Assembly (NCBI RefSeq): GCF_000001735.4
Contig: NC_003070.9
Span: forward strand, 23,111,971 to 23,175,970
Direction: 5' to 3'
DNA length: 64,000 nucleotides
Origin: Arabidopsis thaliana
Taxonomy: Eukaryota > Streptophyta > Magnoliopsida > Brassicales > Brassicaceae
Positions 11,089 to 22,162 of the stretch are shown in pieces. The notes under the pieces are model-generated. The model was not told the origin of the DNA. It searched no databases and worked only from the letters and a program-made list of their open reading frames with translations. Every line of letters begins with the position of its first letter. The stretch's first letter is position 1. The position numbers and the translations under genes are program-made.

Positions 11089-11244
11089 TTCACAATAAAT
11101 AGCTATTGATTAAAGATAACATTGTCAAGGATTCTAGATTGTTCTAAAGAAGTCTATAAAAAAAAGATGTAAAACTCCATTGAAAGATAAGCAAAATAAA
11201 AACATTTTTGTCAAGAAATAATCACAGTTTTCTTTTTCTCTTCA
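10866..11244 (+). repeat. 3' LTR of the Copia element
   Basis: 379 bp, same ends as the 5' LTR. Differences from it are at four sites (C for T near the start, C for T in the AAAGAyATGG segment, A for G in ATACrAAG, and A for G in TATAAAArAAAG). Confidence 0.95.
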
Positions 11245-13161
11245 GATGGAAGAAAGAAGAATAGGTAGAACATAGTACTTAGGTCTTGTTGTCCGTTTTA
11301 ATGTCAACAATGGTCATGATTTGTTATGTTATGTTATCAGAATTCAGAACCAAATCTTTTGAATATCTTTTTTTTTTTTTTTTACTTTGGAATATGTTAT
11401 GTATCATTTTGTGGATTTTATTCAGAATCAGACATAACATCTAATTACTACCGTTTAGTGTATGTGTTTTTTTGGATGCTGAAATTTCATGCATCTGGTC
11501 TTTTTCTATAGCTAGGTAATATATTGTTTGTCCCAAAAATAAAATTCCCACAAATCATTGTTCTAGAACGTTAGAATTCAATATCATCATCAACATATGT
11601 GCATGTGCATGCTAACTATGAATGTACTGTAAAGTTTTCTTTATTTATAATTATGTATTGTAAAGTTGTATACTATATGTCAATTAAATGGTATACTTTC
11701 CGATAGGACCATTTCAATTAGTTGCCAAATTTGATGTGAATGAAGCAAAAATATAACGGATTTTGCTTTAGAAAAGGAATTCGTAAATGACAACGTAACT
11801 CCGAAAAGTATTTCCATTGTGAACATATTAAATTACATTAATATCCGGTTTCTTACAAACTTAGGGGATTAGTAAGTTTAGTGTTCTCATTATTCAATGC
11901 AAATTTTTTATTTCTTTGACTATTGATATTCTGCTGAACATTTTGTTATTGGTTGAATATATTAATTTAATGATATTTTTAATATAGATAAATAACTATT
12001 TACACAATCTAGGTAGTTTCTTAATATGTGCGCAAAACCCTTAAAATACAAAGAAATTGAAACATAAAGAGTAGGTTTTTATTTGATTATCATGACTAAA
12101 ATAGATAAATAAGCCGAATATGAATGGTTAAATATATTTTAACGTCTTTACACTATCCGATATGATAATCCAATAAAACTCTATTCAATGAGACAATGAC
12201 TATAACTGGTTGAAGTAATTTTTTTTTCTTTTATCACCATTTAATGTTGTATTTGCACTACTTATTCTACATCAACACACACATTGATCAAAACGTTTGT
12301 TTCACTCAACCATGATTCTTGTTTTACATCGTAAACCATATATCCAAAAAAATAGATATCAAATTAGCTTATTTTTCACACTAGATTTCAAATCAGCTAG
12401 CATTAACAAAACAACTGGATAATAGATAAGATTCGATCGGAAGTTGAAAAAAAAAAAAAAAAAATAGATTCATTCTTTGGTGGTTTAGCGGTGGTGGCCA
12501 ACTATTTGGTGACGAAGAGATTCTACTCTGGTGGAGCCAAGGAGAACTCGTTATAGGATCAATCTTAACATGTGGCCGACCAATGAATAATCGACAGCTG
12601 GCTGATCTGCCACCGTTGATCTGAATCGGTGCTTAACATGAACGGCTAAGAATTAACACAGCTATTAGGAGACAATTATACCTAAGATTGTTCGACTTTA
12701 GGATTACACATGTTCAAGGCATGCCCGCATGGGGTCGTCTAACATAATTCCGATGCAAAAAGCGAATTATTTCGAACTTTATCTTTGTTATAAGATCTGA
12801 ATGAAAAAATATAATTTCAAAGCTAAAGTGCAAGAGAAGACCTACCTTTTTATGAATAATAAAATTCTATTATCAAAAATCATATAATATAAAAATTTGA
12901 ATATGAAGAAGTGACTAGCAAATTACTATGATATATGTCATAATCCTTTAATATATTAACAAAAGTAAATATGTGATGTGTACATACTACATAATAGATA
13001 CGACCTACAATAATTACAGTTTAGTTGATTTGTATGTGATAAACTTAATACTTAACAACCAAAATAAGTTAATACATATCGATACAGTAAACTTTTTTTA
13101 CCTTACAAATACACGATGTGGAATGTAAGATAGTTAGCTCCCAAAAACAATCACAAAAGGA
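11245..13161. other. Gene-free AT-rich region
   Basis: I see no open reading frame of quality and no recognisable repeat. A more GC-rich patch at about 12480-12760 contains paired words such as GGTGGCCAAC and GGTGGAGCCAAGG, but nothing I can name. Confidence 0.4.
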
Positions 13162-13330
13162 CTAGATTTTAACCTGCGGTACACCGCGAGAACAATTTAT
13201 TTTTTAAAGTTAGAATATATAAAAGTTTGCAAATTGTATCTATCTATAAAATATTTTATTTTATAGTTTACAATTGTTATTAAGTAACGTCCTGCCAAAC
13301 CCGTCCCGCCAACCCGTACCGTAAAAAAAA
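13162..13330 (-). mobile_element. 3' end of a Helitron (ATREP-like), minus strand
   Basis: Read on the minus strand, the sequence ends GCGGTGTACCGC, a short linker, then CTAG followed by a T (plus-strand complement at 13161-13165). This is the Helitron 3' terminus: a GC hairpin about 10 bases before CTRR, inserted before T. The segment above it (13285-13325) has C/G-rich words (CCCGTCCCGCCAACCCGTACC) that I associate with Arabidopsis Helitron interiors. I could not locate the 5' TC end, so the upper limit is a minimum. Confidence 0.65.
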
Positions 13331-16300
13331 CTATTTATTTTATTAATGTTGATCTTATTTATGATATGTTTATGAATTATTGTCTAAATATTTTGTAATT
13401 TTGTAGTAATTAAATGCTATCAAATATCTCTGCGGTTTGATGATTATAATCGAATTGTTATAGTCATGGAGAAAAACAATATCAAAAATGATAATTTTGT
13501 AGTAATTAAATGATATTAAATATTTTGGAAGTTTTATTTTAGTAACTAATCGTCTAGTTAATGTGGAGAGATTTAGGGAAGATTGTTAAATATTAAATAT
13601 TTAATTCGAATATTTTTTTTTAATTATCAAAAACAAACATTAAAATCCAGTGGCAACCATTGTAAATAAGTCTTAACTACATGATTTATTTCACAAAATG
13701 GCTGCAAAAATGTATATATAGATGGTTTAATTTGTTTTTAAAGATAAACGACGAGCTTACAAATTCACTTCCTAAGATTCGATAAATCCGATATAAGTCA
13801 TATCTTCTGTTAATTATAAAAGTATTCCAAAATTTTAATGGGGCCATCTTAGCCGTCCAACTCCTTTTTCTTTAATCAGCTTTTCCACTGGCGTACCTTT
13901 CCAGATGGTGATTACGTGTCTATACCAATCTTTATGAAATAAAAATTAGCAATTTGGTTACAAATTCAAAAATAGCGATAGAAGTTTGATACAAAATTGA
14001 CACTTCAATTTCCTTCCAATACCGCAGACAATATGATCCGTCCCTTTGAATACGATAGTCCTTTTCAACTTTTTAACATAGTACTTAATTTTTATTTTTG
14101 ACATCACATAGTACTTAATTAAACTACTATATTTATCATGTAATTGAGTATCATTTGTGAATAAGATTTGACTCTCTTTCTTTTCCGGAAAATAGGTCCG
14201 ATATTTTCTTTTATATTCTTGATTTAATGAAATGGCATTTTCTAATTTTAAAATTAATTGAACAGTTTGAAAAAAATTAACGGAAAATGTTATGCACTGC
14301 GTTCATCACTTTTTGGTGAAGAACTTACAAAACATTCTGAAAATTTTGAAAATCCTATTAAGTTTAGATAAAAATTTATAAAGTTTTCGTAGTTTTCAAT
14401 AATAGTAATAAATTCAACTTAATCAACAATTTTCAATAAGGATGAAGAAAAAATATTAATTATAAAATGAAATTTTTAAAAATTTGCATTGAACATCCTT
14501 CTCATAAAACCAGTTAAAATTTTTTTTTAGTAAGCATCCTTTTCATACTTTCTAATAGACAGACCCTGAAGAGTTCTACACCAAGACGAAACTGCGGTGA
14601 GGATTTTATCTGACGGGGCAAATCAGACCGGCTGGTATGTGGACCCACTTTCAAATGGAATCATACGTGGCATACAGTCACGTGTCAGCGATCGGAAACA
14701 ACTTGTCACCACGTCATTATTTCTGACTCTTATGGGTCCTACCCACCGGCCTATTACTTGTCGTCAACTGTCCACGTAGATTTTTAACATGGAAAAGATC
14801 AAAAACTGTAATTTAATAACAAAATCAGTGACCTAAATAAAATGCTGGGTAAAAAAATAGAAATCTCAAAGCCAGAAGAAAAAAATAATTTCAGGATACT
14901 GGATACTCAAAATAAAGAAGGATAAATATATATAGTTTGTTATAATAATGCGTACAATTATAAAATATTTATATAAATGTAAAATTATATATAGAACATA
15001 TAAAAGTTCTATCGTATACTTTTAACAAGCTTATAATTAAGTGGATATGAAAACGATTAATTCACGAGTGACTATGACTCACTAAAATGTCATTTTCATT
15101 CTACCCAAATTCAAATTTCTGTAATTGGTTCCATATATTTCCCTTACATAGAAAATCAGATCACTAATAACTAATATTTACCTCTATGCCGACTTATGAA
15201 TATATTGTGGTCAATTTCATATATATGTTTCACTGGATACAAACAAACATATATTCATATATAAAGTATGTACTATTCGCTACTTTTGCGGTTTTACATT
15301 CCATGTGATATCTTATCTGGATCAGTAAATAATTTGCTTTGTACAATGTTAAGCAAACGCAAAAATCCAAATGCTAGAGTTTATAATAAGGATCCATTTA
15401 TGATATATCGTGTTATTTTGTTAGTTGTTTACACTTTATATCACTCACATTCTATCTCAATTCATACAAAAAGACGTAGATATTAATTAATTCTAGCTTT
15501 AAAATGATCAATCTATATAGCAATCTAAGAACAGTTATCATCTGTGACACCAACATTCTTAATAACATTACCGACTATAAGTGAATAAATGATCACCTAA
15601 TCTTCTATGAATGATAAAAAATTCCAACCACCACTTTCACCGAAATTGTTACTCGAGGGATCAACTTCTTTTTGTGACTAATTTGAGGCTAAAACTAGTA
15701 AGAAGAAATAAACAAACAAACTGTATTTCTATCAAAAAAACAAAACCAAAACATTGTGACTCTTTAACACTGTTTTAATGTCTTGGTAGAATTCGCTGAT
15801 GCTAACTAAGGTTTAAACGTTTTAAAAAAAAAGAAGTTTAAGTTGTTAAAACATTAAATCGACCATGCACGATCCGAGATTTGATATGATTTTTTAGTGG
15901 GAAGAATTGATGAAAATGATTTGATATTGTTCATAAACATGTTAATATGTTTAATATCATGAAAAAATATTGTTCATAATTAAATGGCACAAAGATTTAC
16001 CTATTGTTTTGAGTTCTATTTTAGCCAATTCAATCGGTGTTCCTATATTTTAACCAAAATACAAAAAAATCGTATTTATGTCATTATATTGTTTTCATGA
16101 AACATATTTTTTCATATCCAACCTCACTTATGATAATCAGTATCTAACACGACATCTAGAATTATGAGTTTCTATACATTTTTATAATTAAAATTTCAGA
16201 TTTTTTGGTATAGTGAGAATTGTAGTGCACGGTTAAATCAACAACTAGACTAAAGACGACTCCATATCATTAACATTCTCATTCATTGCAATACTGTTTC

Positions 16301-16828
16301 TGCCATCGATTTTCTCCTCACCATCATCACTCCTTCAAATATTCATTTTAACTATAGTTTGTTTTCATGCTATAATGATTCTATATTTCTATCAAACAAT
16401 AGTTACAGAATTTCTTTGCTTAAGAAAATAATATATATTTAAATCTATAATATTCACGACTAATAGACGTTAATTGCAAGTGGTGTAAGATCTGTATATG
16501 ATATATATTTTCTTTCACGATCACAAACTGTACATGATGTTTCTTTCTCAAACATCTATACAACAAAAGCTTCATTATTATTGCCAGAGAATAATTATGC
16601 TTAATATGTGATTTTGTTTTAGGATTTTTTTTTTTTAAATATATCTTGAAAAATGATTCTAAAGCTTTTTTTTTTTTTTTGATAAAGGTGTATTTGTTTC
16701 TCCTATAAATTAAGCCATCTTCTCAACCAAACTCTTCACTCACCAAAGCATCACATAACACTCACACACACACTTTCTCTTCTCTTATTTTCTCAGTTCT
16801 TTTAACTCTTTTCTCTACATATATTCAA
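13331..16828. other. Gene-free AT-rich region with a GC-richer ACGT patch
   Basis: No gene is supported. A diverged duplication lies at about 13400-13450 and 13495-13530 (TTTTGTAGTAATTAAATG in both copies). A distinct GC-richer island at 14571-14780 holds several ACGT cores (ACGTGG, CACGTG, CCACGTC, CCACGTAG). The last few hundred bases are the promoter of the next gene. Confidence 0.4.
16704..16710 (+). promoter_or_regulatory. TATA box of the acidic-protein gene
   Basis: TATAAAT lies 119 bases upstream of the ATG at 16829, followed by a CA-rich and CT-rich leader typical of plant 5' UTRs. Confidence 0.6.
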
Positions 16829-17578
16829 ATGGCCACCATCGAGGTATGCAAACATATATTCTTAAAATTTCAACCAAATTTATTTCGTTGGTCTAACGTT
16901 TGATTAGCGATCCAAGCAAACAAATCAAAATCGGAATATATGTATTCACTTGCTTTAATACAGACTAACTATATGCTAAAGTTTACATAATGATCATGTA
17001 TTCTGTTGAAGGCTAACTAAAACAGACTACATGCCGTTTATTATATCCTTTATTATATCAAATAAAAACCTCACGCAGTTTTGAATTGATCTATATAATC
17101 TAAGTTTTGAAGTTTGAAACAATGGTTTTTGTAGGTTGAACAAGTGACTCCAGTAGCAGCTGAGAACATCGAGGTGCCACCACCAAAGGCTGTGGAGTCG
17201 GAGGAAGTCACCACCGTCTCCGAGTCTCTTCCAGCTCCGGTAACAGAATCTCAAGCGCCTGTCGAAGTAACAACTAAAGATTTGGTCGTGGAAGAGACAG
17301 AGAAACCAATCGAAGAAACAGAGGAAGCTCAAGTTGAAACTCCGGAGGTTGTGGAGATCAAGAAAGATGAAGAAGCTCCGGTTGAAACTCCGGTGGTTGT
17401 GGAGGATGAGAGCAAAACAGAGGAAGTTGTAGAGGCGAAGAAAGAGGAAGAAGTAGAAGAAAAGAAGACAGAGGAAGCTCCAGTGGTTGTGGAGGAAGAG
17501 AAGAAGCCAGAGGCAGAGGAGGAGAAACCCGCCGTGGAAGCCTCCGTGACAGCTCCAGTGGAGAAGGCTGATGAGTAA
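16829..17578 (+). CDS. Small acidic Glu/Val/Pro-rich protein (AT1G62480-like)
   Basis: Two exons, 16829-16843 (only five codons, MATIE) and 17135-17578, joined by a GT-AG intron, give 152 residues. The protein is highly acidic and low in complexity: repeated blocks of the form EETEEAQVETPEVVEIKKDEE and APVVVEEEKKP, with no Cys, no signal peptide and no membrane segment. I recognise it as AT1G62480, annotated as related to a vacuolar calcium-binding protein from radish. The acidic composition fits low-affinity Ca2+ binding, but the sequence itself proves no function. Intrinsic disorder is likely. The tiny first exon with a 291-bp first intron is notable because such 5' introns often raise expression. 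Confidence 0.82.
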
Positions 17579-18040
17579 ATGTGAAGAAAAAAACTGTCTT
17601 TTGAAAGACAAAAGAAGAAGAAAATGTTAGCAAGTAATTTATTTGCTACTTTAAGTACTTTGTGTCTTGTTATGTTTTTGAGTCTATGACTCTTCTTGCT
17701 TTTGGTTTTTTAATCTTCTTAAGTACTATTTTCAATGGTTATCATTTTTAATAAGATATACATTATTTTATATATAGTTTGTTTGATCCAAGATTATGAC
17801 CAGACTAGATAACAATTCACATGAAGAGAATCAGCGAGATCAATATGGTAATGATGATTTTTGAGATACATTACTTCAGTTTCTTAAATTACAAAAAGTT
17901 TGGAGATTCAATTGCATACAATCTAACATCTAACAGTCAAACCATTTACTCCTAGGATCAACTAGTCATTCTGCATCATTTCAAAGTTAGAATTTAGCGT
18001 CTAAGCGAAAACTTTACATGGAAAAATTAGGTTGTGCACT
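17579..18040. other. 3' flank between the acidic-protein gene and the mTERF pseudogene
   Basis: No gene. The word TAGTCATTCTGCATCAT occurs at about 17961-17978 and again at about 18111-18127, the second copy being inside the pseudogene, which suggests a small local duplication or a further remnant of the mTERF 3' region. Confidence 0.35.
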
Positions 18041-19563
18041 TCATACAGAAGCTTTATCTGTTTTGCTCTTCTTTCCAATGAAAACAGCCATCAATTCAGC
18101 CACAAGCTCTTAGTCATTCTGCATCATCACATACCTTTTTACAAAATCATGATCGTTACATACCAAGCCAGACGCATTGAAGGGAGTTCTCTTCCAAGCA
18201 ATCCTCTGGACGTGAGTGCTTTGATTACATTTACACTTTGGTACAATCCTCTTCTCCATGCTTAATCCAAGTACCTGAGGGAACAAAGTAATGTCCTTTA
18301 GTGATCAATTCATCTTCTTCACCACAAACTCAGTCTTCTTTTTCACTGTCTCTGCAGACAATCCAAAGCACATAGGAAAACACGTGACTATCATCACGCA
18401 CTCATCTCTACTGAATCCTACACCTAAAAGTGTATCAATTAAGCTCAATATCCTCTGCTCTCAAGTACGTATGAATTGAGGATACTTCTTCAAAACTTGA
18501 AGGACCTCGTAGACCGCACATCTTCAAGGTTTCAATCGTCTGAGTAATCTTTTCCTCTGAGTATTTCAAAGAGTATGGCCACTTCTTGAAGATTACCCAT
18601 ACATCTTCCACAGCAAAGCCTAACATTTTGTAGACATTGACTTTTTCTTCTATTGTTTTGTCGTTCATTTCGTAAGATACGTGGAGAGCTTTGACAAACT
18701 TTGCGGTGGTCGGATCAAAACCCATCTCAACTACCTTCTTGAGAGACGTATTAAATCTATCTTTTCCACATACAGGTTGACCAACGGATATAAGCAAGGG
18801 GAATAACAACTTGTGAGGCATTCCCAATTCTCTTAAAACCGATACATTTCTCTTCTTGTTCTCCAGATTACCCTGTGGAAAAGACTGACATAAAGTTTCA
18901 TACTTAGAACTCTTATCTGCTTCTAAACTCTCTTTAACGAAATCATAGTATAAGCTGAGAGTTTTGTGCCCTCTTTTTCCCAAGAGTTTAGGAACTGTAG
19001 AAACAATCTTAGTGAGCTAAGAGCTTGAAGCTCCTCTGGACTGCAAAAAACGGAAACTTGGGACCAAGTGATTTCTCAACATCTACTATAAGCAATTATG
19101 GATAATCCGTAATGATACTTGAGATCTGAGAAACTGTGAACCCATGACTTCTCAAAAGACTCAGAACAGAATCAGGATTGGCCTTGTCCTCGAATCTAAA
19201 TTTCTTTGAAATCGATTCAGCGAGCTTTTTAGGTAAACCCAATGAATCAACGAGGTAAGAGACTGTAAAGTTCTTACCTTTTTGACTATCTATAAGGCTC
19301 ACATCAGCAGCAGCACTAGCAACAGTGGAGAAGGAATTGGAAAAAGCAGAGAATACATTTTGCAAAAGCTTCACTGAAACACTAAAGTTACGCCATTTAT
19401 GTAACTCGATAGATCTTCTTCCATGGAGTATCAGAGAACACATCACATAACCAGTCAAATCTCTTCCGCTTCGAGGATCAATCTTAGAACCCAAAAAATC
19501 GCGAAGAACAAGATTTTGGAGAGGGAAAACAAAATTCGTCATCTGGGTTTTAGATTCCGACAT
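18041..19563 (-). pseudogene. Decayed mTERF-family gene (AT1G62490-like)
   Basis: On the minus strand the first piece (19563-19096) carries an mTERF N-terminus with typical repeats (FTVSYLVDSLGLPKKLAESIS, PDSVLSLLRSHGFTVSQIS) and stops at a TAA. Homology continues past the stop (LLIVDVEKSLGPK), shifts frame at the poly-A/T run near 19045, meets another stop at 19017-19019, and resumes as an open piece 18983-18435 (LKKVVEMGFDPTTAKF, MLGFAVEDVWVIFKKWP). Further mTERF-like sequence follows down to 18041 with more stops near 18305 and 18110. mTERF proteins are organellar nucleic-acid-binding helical-repeat proteins that act in mitochondrial or chloroplast gene expression. At least five disabling changes make a functional full-length product very unlikely, although the 549-base second piece could be mistaken for a gene. 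Confidence 0.85.
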
Positions 19564-20210
19564 GATCAGAGTATTGGGCCTTTTGGGCCTAATCGCTCAA
19601 AACAATGTTAAAGCCATAATGATCTAACTCCATTATTTACGACTGTGCCACTCTTTCCTTGTAGCTTTGCTTTTTTCTCTATTAAGAATGTACGGACAAC
19701 GAAACCCTCTACGTTATTAAGAAGCGTTCACTGTTTGTTGTCAAGTCTTTTCAAGTTTCAACAAAATGTCATTAGAAATAAAGTTAAATACATAAGAGAA
19801 CAAACAATTTCACGGACTCTTTAGTTCGGAGACAGTGATCATAATCTGATATATACTTTGTAGTCACGGGCTTGACCTTGAAGTTTGCATCGGACCAACA
19901 ACGATCCAAAAAACCTTTAGTTGTAACGCAATAAAATGCTCCAATATTTCTCGAAGTTTGGAACATCTTCTTTTTTCTTCATTTTCTTGCCTTACACATG
20001 TTCGTTTGTACGTACCATAACAAATAATCAAATCTACTACACTTATAAACACTATACCTATTTATGTGCGTAGTGGTTAACACCCATACAAGAGTCACGG
20101 GTCACATTTAAGCTTCAACTATATATTTGCATGTTATTTGCCAAAAGGATTTGACAATAATGCAACAAGAGTTTCATTGAAAATTTCAAGAACCCTAGTT
20201 AATAACGATA
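19564..20210. other. Divergent spacer between the mTERF pseudogene and the proline-rich gene
   Basis: No gene. It holds the site II pair near 19580 and, towards the right, the promoter of the plus-strand proline-rich gene with an ACTATATATTT box at about 20118-20128. Confidence 0.4.
19573..19590 (-). promoter_or_regulatory. Site II-type GGCCCA pair upstream of the mTERF pseudogene
   Basis: Plus strand reads ATTGGGCCTTTTGGGCCT, so two GGCCCA elements lie within 30 bases upstream of the pseudogene start. Site II elements (TCP-binding) are common before genes for organellar and ribosomal proteins, so this looks like a surviving promoter of the dead gene. Confidence 0.45.
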
Positions 20211-21104
20211 ATGGGTTCGAGAGTTTTGGCTTCCTTCTTTGTTTTCTTAATCTTCACGGTCATCACATTGCCTCCCACGATCCAAGCTTGCACTCCTTGT
20301 ACTCGTCCTCATCCTCCGGTTCCGAAACCTCCACAACACGGCGGTGGTGGAGGTGGTGGTAGCAAGCCGCCTCCACATCACGGTGGAAAAGGTGGTGGTA
20401 AACCCCCACCCCACGGTGGAAAAGGTGGAGGACCGCCGCATCATGGTGGAGGAGGAGGAGGAGGAGGGAAATCACCGCCGGTTGTTAGACCTCCTCCCGT
20501 AGTGGTGAGGCCACCGCCAATCATAAGACCTCCTCCGGTCGTCTATCCACCACCAATTGTGAGGCCACCGCCAATCACAAGACCTCCCATCATAATCCCT
20601 CCAATTCAACCACCGCCGGTTACAACTCCTCCGGGACTCCTCCCTCCGATCACAACTCCTCCGGGACTCCTCCCTCCAGTCACAACTCCTCCGGGACTTC
20701 TCCCTCCAGTCACAACTCCTCCAGGACTTCTCCCTCCAATCATTAACCCACCTCCGGTCACAGTCCCACCACCATCGTCCGGCTATCCACCATATGGTCC
20801 ACCTTCCGGTGGAGGAGGAGGAGGCGGCGGCAAACAACCAACGTGTCCGATCAATGCATTGAAGCTTGGAGCCTGTGTTGATGTTTTGGGAGGATTGATC
20901 CATATAGGACTTGGAAATCCGGTGGAGAATGTGTGTTGTCCAGTGTTACAAGGGTTACTTGAGCTAGAAGCAGCCGTTTGTCTTTGCACAACCATAAGAC
21001 TTAAGCTTCTCAACTTAAACATCTTCATTCCTCTTGCACTTCAAGCTCTTATCACTTGTGGGATCAATCCTCCTTCTGGTTTTGTCTGCCCTCCTCTCAC
21101 TTGA
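20211..21104 (+). CDS. CO2: Hybrid proline-rich protein with 8-cysteine (LTP-like) domain
   Basis: Single exon, 297 residues. A signal peptide (about residues 1-26, ending near IQA-C) is followed by a Gly/His-rich stretch (GGGGGG, HHGGKGGG), a long Pro-rich stretch with about four copies of TTPPGLLPPI/V, and a C-terminal 8-cysteine domain (about residues 210-297). The eight Cys are in the order C, C, CC, CLC, C, C (CPINALKLGACVDV, CCPVLQG, AAVCLCTTI, ITCG, FVC). This is the HyPRP architecture: secreted, wall- or membrane-associated, with an LTP/2S-albumin-like hydrophobic pocket. I recognise it as AT1G62500, the source of the CO2 root cortex marker promoter. No enzymatic role is visible. The next gene, on the opposite strand, is a shorter paralogue. 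Confidence 0.88.
   Translation: MGSRVLASFFVFLIFTVITLPPTIQACTPCTRPHPPVPKPPQHGGGGGGGSKPPPHHGGKGGGKPPPHGGKGGGPPHHGGGGGGGGKSPPVVRPPPVVVRPPPIIRPPPVVYPPPIVRPPPITRPPIIIPPIQPPPVTTPPGLLPPITTPPGLLPPVTTPPGLLPPVTTPPGLLPPIINPPPVTVPPPSSGYPPYGPPSGGGGGGGGKQPTCPINALKLGACVDVLGGLIHIGLGNPVENVCCPVLQGLLELEAAVCLCTTIRLKLLNLNIFIPLALQALITCGINPPSGFVCPPLT
20626..20745 (+). repeat. 30-bp tandem repeats in the proline-rich domain
   Basis: Four near-identical 30-bp units encode TTPPGLLPPI/V (C/T changes only between units), a recent slippage-type expansion inside the coding sequence. Confidence 0.75.
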
Positions 21105-22116
21105 TCTAAAAACATCCCCTTGATTTAACAAATGTACGTATGATCAAGGGTGGTTTTCGAGGCTTTTGTAATAATTCAAATATATATGTGGTACTTTTGA
21201 TTATCAGGTTTGTTGATTATCTAGGGTTTTAATTAACAAGTGTTGTTTTCTGTTATTGTCGTTGTTGTTATAATTAAGCTAGGGTTTTTGCATGGCCTTC
21301 TTTAAATTTCTTTTGCGTGTAATCTTTCGTACGTTTTGTATTGTTCCAGCTTCTCGCTGTCTATCAATTTGACTCTTTAGTCTCTCTATCTCCCTCTCTC
21401 TACGTATGTAGGAGTTTGTGTGTATTGTCATGCATTATGCATGCAGTCATGCAGATGCAGTGCAGATATGGGAACGTGTGTGGATCGTACGGAAATAAAC
21501 TTTTATGAAGAGAACTATTATATTATATTCATACAAATCATTGTCTTTTGTCATAAAACGCAGCTAAACTCCAACATCAAGGACATTTGTCCTCATGGAG
21601 ATCTTGCATTATTCTAAGGCAAAATCTATCATTACTTTGGTAACAAAAAAATATGTATCATTTTTCAATTACTTAGGTCTCTGTTGTGCTGTGGATTATA
21701 TATATATATTTTTTATTTTTGCTGATAATTAAAGGTTGATCCACATAAAACATGTTAAGATTTTTTAGTAAATATATTCAAACCAAATTAAAGTGTTAAT
21801 ATGTAAGAAAAAAAATGTTTTGCAAATATATGAAAAATGATTATATGTTTTTTTTGGGTCAAAGAATGATTATATGTTCGATAAAAGGAGCTTCAAGCTT
21901 TAGTCACATATATGAAAAATAAAACTGCATGTAACTTCGGAAAGTATAAAAAGTTTAGTTCATTGTTACAAGTTGGTCCAATCCAGTTCACGATAAATTA
22001 TTCGCAATGTGTTTTTATTTTATTTTATTGTATAAAGTATTATGTAAAATGTGTTTCACTATTCAAATTCAAAAATGCACATAGATTCTACAGTTCCATA
22101 GTCTATGTACCTACAC

Positions 22117-22162
<46 letters not shown>

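Larger units (their letters stand above)
6272..11244 (+). mobile_element. Nearly complete Ty1/Copia LTR retrotransposon
   Basis: The element is 4973 bp. It has 379-bp LTRs beginning TGTAGAAGAC and ending CTCTTCA, a primer-binding site TGGTATCAGAGC (6651-6662, initiator tRNA-Met type) and a polypurine tract TTGAAGGAGGG (10855-10865) directly before the 3' LTR. The order protease, integrase, reverse transcriptase, RNase H is the Copia order. Flanks AATGG (6267-6271) and GATGG (11245-11249) look like a 5-bp target-site duplication with one change. I count four differences between the LTRs, all transitions, so the insertion is young. The polyprotein is broken at 7575 (stop) and at a T run at 8331-8337 (frameshift), so this copy should not be autonomous. 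Confidence 0.95.

Noticed and set aside
12480..12760. Possible microRNA or tRNA gene in a GC-richer patch
   Set aside because: I searched by eye for a tRNA A/B box order and for known miRNA words such as the miR169 CAGCCAAGGATGACTTGCC. Only loose resemblance (GGAGCCAAGGAGAAC) was seen, with no convincing hairpin.
22127..22162. CRISPR-like or other functional array
   Set aside because: It is a plain trinucleotide microsatellite in plant nuclear DNA.
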